Assembly: GCF_900104525.1 (NCBI RefSeq)
Contig: NZ_LT629711.1
Coordinates: 2,480,001 to 2,544,000 of the forward strand
Source of the DNA: Pedococcus dokdonensis
GTDB taxonomy: Bacteria > Actinomycetota > Actinomycetes > Actinomycetales > Dermatophilaceae
Direction of reading: 5' to 3'
DNA length: 64,000 bases
The position numbers and the translations under genes are program-made. Shown one piece after another: positions 40,534 through 48,923 of the stretch. Under the pieces are notes generated by a model. The model ran no database searches and had not been told where the DNA came from. It worked only from the letters and a program-made list of their open reading frames with translations. Position 1 is the first letter of the stretch, and each line of letters begins with the position of its first letter.

Positions 40534-41222
40534 GCGCCGAACACGTGCTGGGCCACCTCGTCGGGCAGCGACACCCCGGTGGACTCCGGCGCGCCCTCGC
40601 GCACCGCGACCACGCGGCCCTCGGCCCGGTGCACCCGGACCCGCTCGCCGGGCAGCAGCCTGGCGACGGTGAGCAGGCTCAACGCCTCGTGGTCGACCTG
40701 CACCGGCTCGCCGATCCGGCGGACCAGCACGGTCTCGGGCGCCTCGCCGGCCAGCTCGGTCAGCGTCTGCAGGCCGGTGCGGAAGCCCTCCATCGGTTCC
40801 TCCTCGCCGAGCTCGTCGAGCCCGGGGATCGGGTTGCCGTAGGGCGAGTCGTGGTGGTCCTTGAGCATGGCGAGGATCTTGCGCTCCACCCGCTCGGACA
40901 TGACGTGCTCCCAGCGGCAGGCCTCGTCGTGGACGTACTCCCACTCCAGGCCGATGACGTCGACGAGCAGGCGCTCGGCCAGGCGGTGCTTGCGCATGAC
41001 CCGGGTGGCGAGCAGGCGGCCGTGGTCGGACAGCTCGAGGTGACGGTCGCCCGCGAGGGACAGCAGGCCGTCGCGCTCCATGCGGGCCACGGTCTGGGAG
41101 ACGGTGGGGCCGGAGTGGCCGAGCCGCTCGGCGATGCGCGCGCGCAGCGGCGTGATGCCCTCTTCCTCGAGCTCGAAGATCGTCTTGAGGTACATCTCGG
41201 TGGTGTCGATCAGGTCCGTCAC
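40524..41222 (-). CDS. DtxR/MntR family metal-dependent transcriptional regulator
   Basis: 232 residues, GTG 41222. N-terminal HTH TEMYLKTIFELEEEGITPLR, ARIAERLGHSGPTVSQTVAR; dimerisation domain with metal ligands (ERLLVDVIGLEWEYVHDEAC RWEH, the conserved C/E-x-x-x-H pattern: C, E, H). C-terminal SH3-like FeoA domain (about 150-230). The full three-domain length fits IdeR/DtxR iron repressors rather than the short MntR. It controls iron (or manganese) uptake genes elsewhere. Confidence 0.92.
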   Translation of the reverse strand: MTDLIDTTEMYLKTIFELEEEGITPLRARIAERLGHSGPTVSQTVARMERDGLLSLAGDRHLELSDHGRLLATRVMRKHRLAERLLVDVIGLEWEYVHDEACRWEHVMSERVERKILAMLKDHHDSPYGNPIPGLDELGEEEPMEGFRTGLQTLTELAGEAPETVLVRRIGEPVQVDHEALSLLTVARLLPGERVRVHRAEGRVVAVREGAPESTGVSLPDEVAQHVFGALV

Positions 41223-41329
41223 GGGGACAGCCTCTCATTCCGGGCGGACAGCAGGTCCACGTCACCAGGATCGTCGCACGTCAGCGGGTGACGCCGCTGT
41301 GCCCGGAGGTCAACGCGACAGGGACGGAG

Positions 41330-42577
41330 CTACTTCCCGAGGGACGCCCGACGGGGGTCGAAGCGCGGCACCCAGTAGCCGAGCCAGCCCGACCCCAGGA
41401 GCGTGAGGCAACCCATCGTGACGCAGGCGGCGGCCAGTCCGGGGCCGGCCGTGACGAGGCTGATCAGCGCCGGGGCCCCGCTGCCACCGAGCACGGACAC
41501 GAACCGCCAGCCACCGAGGAACTGCGAGCGGCCCCGCTCGGGGGCACTGTCGGCCCCGAGGGTCATCACGATCCCGGAGCCGAGGCCGTTGCCGACGGCC
41601 CCCACCACGGCGACGAGCAGGACGGTGGTCGTCGAGGAGGTGAGCGGCAGCAGCAGGGCCGCCGCGGCGAGCAGCCCGACGCAGGGCAGCGCCACCCAGG
41701 TGCGTCCGTAGCGGTCCATCACCGAGCCGGCGGGGTAGAACAGCGCGACCTCGATCGCCGCGGCGATGCCGACGATCACGGAGGTGGCGACGGCCGAGAG
41801 GCCGAGGTGGGCGGCCCACAGGGGCACCAGGACGACCCGCGCCGACCGTGCGCCACCGATGACCATGATCCCGAGACCGAGGGTGAGGTAGGTGCGGCGG
41901 TGGGCTCGCAGCACGTCGAGGGTGCGGCTGGGCTGCTCGGTCGCGGTGGCCGCCTCGTGCTCGGCGGTGAGGTCACGCGAGCCCCACACCAGCGCGGCCG
42001 CCGCGACCCCGGCCGCTGCCGCCACCGCGAACCCACCGCGGGGGCCGGCCAGGTGGATCACCGGCACCCCGACGAACGGCCCGACGACCATCCCGATCCG
42101 GTGCACCCCGCCGAGGGTGGACAGCGCCCGGGCCCGCATGCCGAACGGCACCGCGTCGATGAGGTAGGCCTGCCGCGCGACGAGGAACACCGACCCGGTG
42201 AACCCCAGGGCGAAGACCGCGACCATCAGCACGGCCAGCGAACCGGCGAAGAACGCGGCGAGACAGCCGACCGCATCGACCGCGCAGGCCCAGGTGAGCG
42301 CACGCCGCTCGCCGATCCGGTGGACGACGGCGCCGGCGGGCACGGCGAAGAACAGCTCGGCGATCAGGGCCAGGCCGACGGTCAGGGCAGCGACCGAGGG
42401 TGACGCACCGAGGTCGATCGCGGTGAGGGCGACGACCGGCGTGACGGCCCCGGTGCCGACGGCCGCGAGTATGGTGGGCCCATAGGCCGGGACCGCGATG
42501 CCGCGCAGGCTGAACGCGGCCTCGGGGCTGGTGGCGCCACCCTCGCCGAGGGCGTCGCGTGCGTCGGGTTGCTGCAT
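41330..42577 (-). CDS. MFS transporter
   Basis: 415 residues from ATG 42577; GTG 42580 is possible. Twelve hydrophobic segments; the loop-2 motif AGAVVHRIGERRALTWACAV resembles G-x-x-x-D-R-x-G-R-R, and a second copy AGSVMDRYGRTWVALPC appears in the second half. Small-molecule or drug efflux is the default guess. No regulator alongside. Confidence 0.85.
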   Translation of the reverse strand: MQQPDARDALGEGGATSPEAAFSLRGIAVPAYGPTILAAVGTGAVTPVVALTAIDLGASPSVAALTVGLALIAELFFAVPAGAVVHRIGERRALTWACAVDAVGCLAAFFAGSLAVLMVAVFALGFTGSVFLVARQAYLIDAVPFGMRARALSTLGGVHRIGMVVGPFVGVPVIHLAGPRGGFAVAAAAGVAAAALVWGSRDLTAEHEAATATEQPSRTLDVLRAHRRTYLTLGLGIMVIGGARSARVVLVPLWAAHLGLSAVATSVIVGIAAAIEVALFYPAGSVMDRYGRTWVALPCVGLLAAAALLLPLTSSTTTVLLVAVVGAVGNGLGSGIVMTLGADSAPERGRSQFLGGWRFVSVLGGSGAPALISLVTAGPGLAAACVTMGCLTLLGSGWLGYWVPRFDPRRASLGK

Positions 42578-42650
42578 CACCACCCATTCTGGCTCGCCGG
42601 TCCGACGGGCGCCCCGCGGGTCCGCTTCCGGGGCGCAGTAGGTTCCACCC

Positions 42651-43385
42651 ATGGGCTTCCTCGTGCCGTCGCGCTTCTGTGGTCCGCCGGAGTCAGGCAA
42701 CGGTGGCTGGGTGAGCGGCCACGTCGCCGCGCTGCTGCAGCCCGGGGGCGACGAGTCGGTCACCGTGCGGCTGCGGACGCCTCCCCCGCTCGACCGGGAG
42801 CTCCAGGTCTCGGTGGCCGAGGTCGGGGGTCACCGGACCGCCGAGGTCGCCGACGGCCCGCACCCCGTCGCGCAGGCGACGACCGGCACCGCCCTGCAGC
42901 CGACCGGCATACCGGCGTCGGTGTCGTTCGCGGCGGCCGTCGCGGCAGGCGAGGGGTACGAGGGACTGGACGGCCACCCCTTCCCCACGTGCTTCTCGTG
43001 CGGCACCGCACGGGAGCCGGGTGACGGGCTGGGCCTGCGTCCGGGGCGGGTCGCCGGTGGCGACGGGGAGTATGCCGCCGCGTGGGTGCCCGATGGGGAC
43101 GTCGACGTCGAGACGGTGTGGGCGGCACTGGACTGTCCCGGCGGCTGGGCGTCCGGCATCGCGGGACGGCCGATGGTGCTCGGGACGATGACGGCGACCG
43201 TCACCGACCTGCCGGTCGCCGGCGAGGAGCACGTCGTGATGGCGTGGCCGCGCGGCGGCGAAGGCCGCAAGTACTTCAGTGCGACGGCGTTGTATGCCGC
43301 CGACGGTCGCCTCCTCGGGCAGGCCCAGGCGACCTGGATCGCCATCGACCCGACCGCGGTCCGACCCGCAGGAGGCAGCGCATGA
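42651..43385 (+). CDS. Hotdog-fold thioesterase-like protein
   Basis: 244 residues. The start GFLVPSRFCGPPESGNGGWV SG is characteristic of an actinobacterial hotdog-fold family (N-x-G-W-V-S-G helix start); C-terminal half has WAALDCPGGWAS and ALYAADGRLLGQAQATWIAI, typical of the thioesterase strand. The mid-sequence PTCFSCGTAREPGDGLGL carries a CxxC pair that may bind zinc or be structural. Coupled by ATGA overlap to a short-chain dehydrogenase. Substrate unknown, probably acyl-CoA. Confidence 0.75.
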   Translation: MGFLVPSRFCGPPESGNGGWVSGHVAALLQPGGDESVTVRLRTPPPLDRELQVSVAEVGGHRTAEVADGPHPVAQATTGTALQPTGIPASVSFAAAVAAGEGYEGLDGHPFPTCFSCGTAREPGDGLGLRPGRVAGGDGEYAAAWVPDGDVDVETVWAALDCPGGWASGIAGRPMVLGTMTATVTDLPVAGEEHVVMAWPRGGEGRKYFSATALYAADGRLLGQAQATWIAIDPTAVRPAGGSA

Positions 43386-44122
43386 GCAAGCTCGCAGTGG
43401 TGACCGGTGCCAGCAGCGGGATCGGCGAGGCGACCGCACGCCGGCTCGCGGCAGACGGCTTCGAGGTGGTCTGCGCGGCCCGGCGGGCCGAGCGGATCGA
43501 GGCGGTTGCAGCCGAGATCGGCGGCCGGGCCGTGGTCTGCGACGTCACGTCGGCGGATGACGTCGCGCGACTCGCCACCGAAGTGGGCGACCGGCTCGAC
43601 GTGCTGGTGAACAACGCGGGTGGCGCGCTCGGTCTGGCGCCGGCCGCCGAGACCGACGTGGCGCACTGGCGCGGCATGTTCGAGTCCAACGTCGTCGGCA
43701 CGCTCCAGGTCACCCAGGCGCTGCTGCCCGCGCTCGTCGCGTCGGGTGCCGGCACGATCGTCAACGTGGGGTCGATCGCGGGGCGGGTCGCCTACGAGGG
43801 CGGGTCCGGCTACGTCGCCGCCAAGCACGCGGTCGCCGCCCTGACCGAGACGCTGCGGCTCGAGCTCGTGGACCAGCCGGTGCGGGTCGAGGAGATCGCG
43901 CCGGGGATGGTGCGCACCGAGGAGTTCGCGCTGACCCGGTTCGGTGGCGACCAGGAACGGGCCGACAACGTCTATGCCGGCGTCGCCGAGCCGTTGGTGG
44001 CGCAGGACATCGCCGACGCGATCGGTTGGATGGTGTCGCGGCCGGCGCACGTCAACATCGACCTGCTGGTCATCAAGCCCCGGGTGCAGGCCGCTCCCCA
44101 CAAGGTCCACCGCGACGCCTGA
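43382..44122 (+). CDS. Short-chain dehydrogenase/reductase (SDR)
   Basis: 246 residues. TGASSGIG (8-15) cofactor motif, NNAG (about 78-81), catalytic serine in VGSIAG, Y-x-x-x-K as YVAAKHA; the adenine-end ARR (33-35) favours NADP(H). The TGMxR-type region is GMVRTEEFALTRF. Resembles the YdfG/serine dehydrogenase group (ends HVNIDLLVIKPR). Translationally coupled to the hotdog protein. Probably reduces or oxidises a small 3-hydroxy acid or alcohol. Confidence 0.92.
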   Translation: MSKLAVVTGASSGIGEATARRLAADGFEVVCAARRAERIEAVAAEIGGRAVVCDVTSADDVARLATEVGDRLDVLVNNAGGALGLAPAAETDVAHWRGMFESNVVGTLQVTQALLPALVASGAGTIVNVGSIAGRVAYEGGSGYVAAKHAVAALTETLRLELVDQPVRVEEIAPGMVRTEEFALTRFGGDQERADNVYAGVAEPLVAQDIADAIGWMVSRPAHVNIDLLVIKPRVQAAPHKVHRDA

Positions 44123-44149
44123 CGCCCCACTCCCGACGCCCGATCCCCC

Positions 44150-44333
44150 GGCGCTATCCCATGCAAAAGGCGAGTTAGCGCCGCCCCAGGCGACCACTCC
44201 CCGGCGCTATCCCATGCAAAAGGCGAGTTAGCGCCGCCCCAGGTGACCATTCCCCGGCGCTATCCCATGCAAAAGGCGAGTTAGCGCCGTCCCAGTGACA
44301 CTTCCTGCGGCGCTAACTCGCCTTTTGCATGAG
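44150..44333. repeat. Three 53-bp direct repeats plus an inverted copy
   Basis: Units start at 44150, 44203 and 44256, each GGCGCTATCCCATGCAAAAG then GCGAGTTAGCGCC, i.e. an imperfect hairpin GGCGCTA...TAGCGCC. At 44309 the order inverts: CGGCGCTAACTCGCC then TTTTGCAT. Unit 3 (ATGCAAAAGGCGAGTTAGCG onward) and the inverted copy make a 23-bp perfect stem with a 17-nt loop. The block fills the gap between convergent genes (SDR and GH35), suiting a strong bidirectional terminator or a REP-like element. There are no unique spacers as in CRISPR. Confidence 0.85.
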
Positions 44334-44352
44334 TCAGCGACGGACGATCGGG

Positions 44353-46707
44353 TCAGGCGGGGGTGATGCGCACCGTCCGGCCGGGCGGCGCCGTGACGGT
44401 CTGACGTTCGCCGTCCCGCTGGACGAGTCCGCCTTCGACCCCCACGTCGGGGGCGCCGTGCAGCACCACGGTCGTGCCGTCCCCGAGCGGCGGCCCGAAC
44501 TCCAGGGCGTCGTCGGCGATGGCGGTGAGCTCTGCGTTGGCCCACTCGACCCGCCCCACGGGAGTGTCGAGGCCGAGAGCGAGGAAGGCACTGGTCCGCG
44601 GCGGCACGACCAGCGGCTCGTCGGCGCCGATCGGCCGTCCGTCGAGGGAGAGCCGCACGGGATTGTGGTGCCCGGTGATGTTGGTCAGGTGCAGCATCCG
44701 CTCGCCGTCGGGCGTGCTGGTCGTTGTGGCGAAGATCCCGGGCACCTCGGCCGAGAGCTCGAGGCCGGGGCTGACGCCGAGCCGGCGCAGCGCCCGGCCG
44801 AAGAGGGCGACGTCGGAGGGCAGCTCGGCGGCGATCAGCACCGCACGCCCGGTGCCGACCTCGACGTCCACGCCGCACACGGCGCCGTCGACGTCGTGCA
44901 GCACCGCGTCGCCGCGCTCGTGCTCCAGGGCCTGGAACCAGCCGACCCGCGTCTCCGGCCACGGCGCCGCCCACCCGCTCGCGACCACCGACGGGTAGTA
45001 GTGGTCGCGAGCCCAGGTGAGCTCCGCGCCGGACACCCCGAGGGCGTCCGCGAGCACCGTGCAAGGACGGCCCTCGAGGTCGCGGTCGGGGAGCCGGCCG
45101 AGCAGGAGCAGGCCTCCACCACGGGTGAGGTGGTCGACCAGCCCCTGCTGCACCTCGGGTGAGAGGTGTCGTCCGGTGGCGAGCGCGACCACTCCGGTCG
45201 GCTCGTCGCGTTGGAGGTGCACGGCCCCGAACCGGTAGCCGCCCAGCAGCATGGACCGCACGAGTGCGCGACGCGGTCCGGCACCACGGTGCCGCACCAG
45301 GTCGTCGACCACCTCGGTCATCACCGCGCTGTCGGGGTGGTGGTACTCGGTGGCGTAGGAGTCGAGCACCAGCCCCAGCTGCACGTCGTCGTGGTCCTCC
45401 ACCATCCGCGAGAGCCAGCGCTCGTGCAGCCGCACGGCGTGCACGGTCCGGGCCGTCGCGGCATACGTCATGCCCTTCTGGCCCTCGGGGCCGACGGGCG
45501 CGGCAGTGCCGTGCCGCTCGCCGGTGAAGCTGATCCGGTCGTTGCCGTCGCCCACCGCCTCCTCGAGCGGAGGGTTGATCCCCCCGGCGAAGAGGTAGTA
45601 GTTGATCATCCGGTTGCCCTGCGCCAGGGAGCGGCGGGTCTTGAGCTCGACCGTGGACGGGTCGTACTGGTTGTCGACGCCGCCGCCGTAGTCGCCGGAG
45701 CCGGCCTCGAACTCCAGCGAGGTGGTCGGCTGTCCGGGCCCGTTGACGGCGGCCATGAAGGCGTTGATGACGTAGAGGTCGGTGGTGGTGTTGAGGGTCA
45801 TGTCGCCCATGTAGTGGTCGGACCCGCCGAGCATCCCGGGCACCGCGGCATACGTCTCGACCAGCTGGCTGATGCCGATCGGGAACGGCTCGCCGCTGCC
45901 GCCCTCGGTGCCGTGGATGTTGATCAGGAACGGCACGTCGACGACGCCCTGCGCCTCGGCCATCGCCCGCAGCGCCTCGACGTAGCGGCGGAACCGGTCG
46001 CGCATGAAGACCGCGAGGTCCTGCCGGATCGGTCCGGCCCACTCCTCCTTGGGCGAGCGGATCGCCTCTGGTGTCAACGGATACGGCACCGTTCCGGCTC
46101 GCGAGGCCTGCGCCCAGCCGAGGAAGTCGTCGACGAGGTGGTCGGTCAGGTCGGGGCTGTTGGTCACCCAGGCGAGCATGCCGATCTCGTTGTCGAGCTG
46201 GACCGCGATGACGTTGCCGCCATGGGGCTGGAGGCGGTCGGCGATGATCGGCAGGATCGCCCCGAACCAGCGCTCGCACTCGGCCAGGTAGGCGGGCGCG
46301 AGGTAGTCCACCGTGCGGCTGGGAGCGGGTCTGCCGTCCCAGCCGGTCGGCACGATCTCGGCGTGCTCGGTGTAGAGCCGGAACGGCAGCCCCTCGTTCT
46401 TCAGCTCCGCCATGATGAACGGGCCGGGTCGCGCGATGAACCACAGCCCGTGCTGGGCACACAGGTCGATGAACACGGCGACGTCTCGCTCCGGCCGGGT
46501 GGCGCCGGTGACGTCGATGCTGCCGTCGGGCAGCTCGTGCCACAGCCACGGGATGTAGGAGGCGACGGCGTTGCAGCCGGCCTCCTTGAGCAGCAGGATC
46601 CGCTGCTCCCACTCGTCGCGCGCGACCCGGAAGTAGTGGACCTCGCCGGCCATCACCACCCTCGGCTGGCCGTCGACGAGGATCTGGTCGTCCTGGATCT
46701 GGATCAT
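44353..46707 (-). CDS. GH35 family glycoside hydrolase (beta-galactosidase fold)
   Basis: 784 residues from ATG 46707, 5 nt after the GH3 stop. GH35 barrel signatures: MAGEVHYFRVARDEWEQRIL, SYIPWLWHE, FIARPGPFIMAELKNEGLPF RL, acid/base in AVQLDNEIGMLAWV, nucleophile in TSLEFEAGSGDYGGG. The C-terminal half (about 380-784) holds beta-rich domains with GGGLLLLGRLPDRDLEGRPC, a GATase/A-beta-gal-like part. No signal: cytosolic. The family's usual activity is beta-galactosidase, but in this GH94/GH3 setting a beta-1,2-glucan-acting GH35, as known from Ignavibacterium, is a serious alternative. Confidence 0.9.
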   Translation of the reverse strand: MIQIQDDQILVDGQPRVVMAGEVHYFRVARDEWEQRILLLKEAGCNAVASYIPWLWHELPDGSIDVTGATRPERDVAVFIDLCAQHGLWFIARPGPFIMAELKNEGLPFRLYTEHAEIVPTGWDGRPAPSRTVDYLAPAYLAECERWFGAILPIIADRLQPHGGNVIAVQLDNEIGMLAWVTNSPDLTDHLVDDFLGWAQASRAGTVPYPLTPEAIRSPKEEWAGPIRQDLAVFMRDRFRRYVEALRAMAEAQGVVDVPFLINIHGTEGGSGEPFPIGISQLVETYAAVPGMLGGSDHYMGDMTLNTTTDLYVINAFMAAVNGPGQPTTSLEFEAGSGDYGGGVDNQYDPSTVELKTRRSLAQGNRMINYYLFAGGINPPLEEAVGDGNDRISFTGERHGTAAPVGPEGQKGMTYAATARTVHAVRLHERWLSRMVEDHDDVQLGLVLDSYATEYHHPDSAVMTEVVDDLVRHRGAGPRRALVRSMLLGGYRFGAVHLQRDEPTGVVALATGRHLSPEVQQGLVDHLTRGGGLLLLGRLPDRDLEGRPCTVLADALGVSGAELTWARDHYYPSVVASGWAAPWPETRVGWFQALEHERGDAVLHDVDGAVCGVDVEVGTGRAVLIAAELPSDVALFGRALRRLGVSPGLELSAEVPGIFATTTSTPDGERMLHLTNITGHHNPVRLSLDGRPIGADEPLVVPPRTSAFLALGLDTPVGRVEWANAELTAIADDALEFGPPLGDGTTVVLHGAPDVGVEGGLVQRDGERQTVTAPPGRTVRITPA

Positions 46708-46712
46708 GGTCC

Positions 46713-48923
46713 TCAGGGGTTGGTGGTGGTGGTCGGGGTGATGGTGATCGACAGTGAGCTGCCGTGCAGGGCGTCCGGTCCGGCAGTCAGGCGGATCTCG
46801 CCGGGGTCGACCCGCAGGACGTTGTCAGCTCCGTAGTAGGCGAACTGGTCGGCTCGCACGGTGAAGGTGGCGGTGCCCTGCTCGCCCGGCCCCAGGTCGA
46901 GGGCGACCCAGTCGACGAGCTCGGTGAGCGGCCGGGTCACCTGGGCGACCGGGTCGCGGAACGACAGCTGCACCACCTCGCGCCCGGCCCGGGGACCGGT
47001 GTTGGTGACGTCCACCTCGACGTCGAGCGACCCGTCGCGGCCGAGCTCGAGCGAGCCGGTGGTGCGGAGCTCGCCGTAGTCGAAGGTCGTGTAGGTCAGT
47101 CCGTGCCCGAACGGCAGCCGCGGATACACCTGGTCGTCGAGGTAGCGGCCCTGGGTGCCCTCCTCGTGCAGCTCGACGAGCCGCCCGGTGGGCCGCTGGT
47201 GGGTGCTGGTCGGGATGTGGCCGGTGGTGCGGGGGAAGGTCATCGGCAGCCGACCGTGCGGTCCGACGTCGCCGAACACGATGTCGGCCAGCGCCGGTCC
47301 TGCCTCGACCCCCGGGTGCCAGACGACCAGCACCGCGTCGGCGAGGTCGAGCACGTCGCCGAGGTCGAGGGGACGGCCGGTGTAGACGACCACGACCAGC
47401 GGCTTGCCGAGGCGGGCGAGCTGGCGCAGGTGGTCGAGCTGTCCCGCCGGCAGCCCGATGTCGGTGACGGAGTTGGCCTCCCCAGAGCGCCACGGGTGCT
47501 CACCCACCACCGCGACGGTGACTTCGGCGTTGCGCACCTGCTGGACGGCGCGGTCGCTGAACCGGCCGTCGCTGACGACCAGTCGGTCGCCCAGCCGCTC
47601 ACCGAAGGCGGTCGCGGGGCTGACGACGTCCTCGCCACGGCCGTCGAGCGTCCAGGTGCCCAGCAGCTCCTCGCCCGCCTCCGCGAAGGGGCCGCTGAGG
47701 TGCACGGTGCCCACCTCGGCCGTGAGCGGAAGGACACCGTTGTTCGAGACGAGCACGTGGGCGCCGTGAGCGGCTCGGCGGGCCACCGCGCGCGTGGCGG
47801 CGGTCGGCGCGTTGGTGCGGCCGGGGTCGCCGACGTATGGCGTCTCGAAGAGCCCCAGCCGGAGCTTGAGGGTCAGCAGCCGGCGCACCGCGTCGTCGAC
47901 CAGCTCGACGTCGACCTCACCGGACTCGACCAGGTCGGCGAGGTGGGCGGCGTAGGAACCCGAGCACATGTCGAGGTCGACCCCGGCCTCGATGGCCAAC
48001 CGCGCGGCGTCGCGGAGGTCGGCCGCGACTCCTTGGTGGACGAGCTGGCCGATGCCGTTCCAGTCGGCGACGACGACGCCGTCGAACCCCCACTCTCCCT
48101 TGAGCACGTCGCGCAGGAGGTGGCGGTGCGCGTGCATCGGCGTGCCGTCGACGTCGTTGAACGCCGCCATCACGGTGCAGACGCCCGCGTCCACCGCGGT
48201 CCGGAACGGTCGCAGGTGCAGGTTTCGCAGGGTGTTCTCGCCGACTGACACGGTGTCGTAGTCACGACCACCGGCCGACAGTCCGTAGCCGGCGAAGTGC
48301 TTGGCGCAGGCCGCGATCCGGTCGCGGTCGGACACGTCGGCGCCCGTGACACCGGTGCCCTGGAAGCCGCGCACCATCGCGGCGGCGAGCCGTCCGCTGA
48401 GGACGGGTGTCTCGCCCAACGACTCGGCGACGCGCCCCCAGCGGGGCTCCTCGGACAGGTCGACCATCGGCGCGAAGGTCCACGCCACCCCGTCGACGAC
48501 CGCCTCCGAGGCCGCGACCGCAGCCAGCTGCTCGACGAGCGACTCGTCGAACGAGGCTGCCAGTCCCAGCGGGATGGGTCCCACGGTGCGGTGGCCGTGG
48601 ATCACGTCACGGCCGAAGAGCACCGGTATGCCGAGTCGGCTCGCCTCGACCGCGTGGCGCTGGGCGGCGTCGATGTTGGCGGCGAGGACGCCCTCGTCGC
48701 GCTCGTTGCCACCGGTCGCGCCGCTCGCGAAGAGGCTCGACCCGATGGCACCAGAGGCCAGCTGGTCCGCGTCGTCGTGGGGGTGGATGTTGGCGACCTG
48801 GTGGGTCTGGCCGACCTTCTCCTGCAAGGTCATCCGGGCCAGCAGGAGCTCCACCCGCTCTGGGACCGGCAAGGAGGAGTCGAGCCAGGGCCGGTCGGCC
48901 GAGTCGATGACGCCGCCGGTCAC
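46713..48923 (-). CDS. GH3 family beta-glucosidase
   Basis: 736 residues, GTG 48923 overlapping the stop of the GH94 gene (GTGA). GH3 blocks: LLARMTLQEKVGQTHQVANI, GIPVLFGRDVIHGHRTVGPI, CAKHFAGYGLSAGGRDYDTV, nucleophile aspartate in VVVADWNGIGQLVHQGVAAD. The C-terminal (alpha/beta)6 domain follows (VAVVGEHPWRSGEANSVTDI), then a fibronectin-III-like domain (DVEVDVTNTGPRAGREVVQL). No signal peptide, so it acts on imported oligosaccharides. In Listeria the orthologous position is held by Lin1840, a sophorose-preferring beta-glucosidase. Confidence 0.93.
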   Translation of the reverse strand: MTGGVIDSADRPWLDSSLPVPERVELLLARMTLQEKVGQTHQVANIHPHDDADQLASGAIGSSLFASGATGGNERDEGVLAANIDAAQRHAVEASRLGIPVLFGRDVIHGHRTVGPIPLGLAASFDESLVEQLAAVAASEAVVDGVAWTFAPMVDLSEEPRWGRVAESLGETPVLSGRLAAAMVRGFQGTGVTGADVSDRDRIAACAKHFAGYGLSAGGRDYDTVSVGENTLRNLHLRPFRTAVDAGVCTVMAAFNDVDGTPMHAHRHLLRDVLKGEWGFDGVVVADWNGIGQLVHQGVAADLRDAARLAIEAGVDLDMCSGSYAAHLADLVESGEVDVELVDDAVRRLLTLKLRLGLFETPYVGDPGRTNAPTAATRAVARRAAHGAHVLVSNNGVLPLTAEVGTVHLSGPFAEAGEELLGTWTLDGRGEDVVSPATAFGERLGDRLVVSDGRFSDRAVQQVRNAEVTVAVVGEHPWRSGEANSVTDIGLPAGQLDHLRQLARLGKPLVVVVYTGRPLDLGDVLDLADAVLVVWHPGVEAGPALADIVFGDVGPHGRLPMTFPRTTGHIPTSTHQRPTGRLVELHEEGTQGRYLDDQVYPRLPFGHGLTYTTFDYGELRTTGSLELGRDGSLDVEVDVTNTGPRAGREVVQLSFRDPVAQVTRPLTELVDWVALDLGPGEQGTATFTVRADQFAYYGADNVLRVDPGEIRLTAGPDALHGSSLSITITPTTTTNP

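Noticed and set aside
44150..44333. CRISPR array
   Set aside because: The 53-bp units abut without unique spacers and the fourth copy is inverted; no cas genes nearby.
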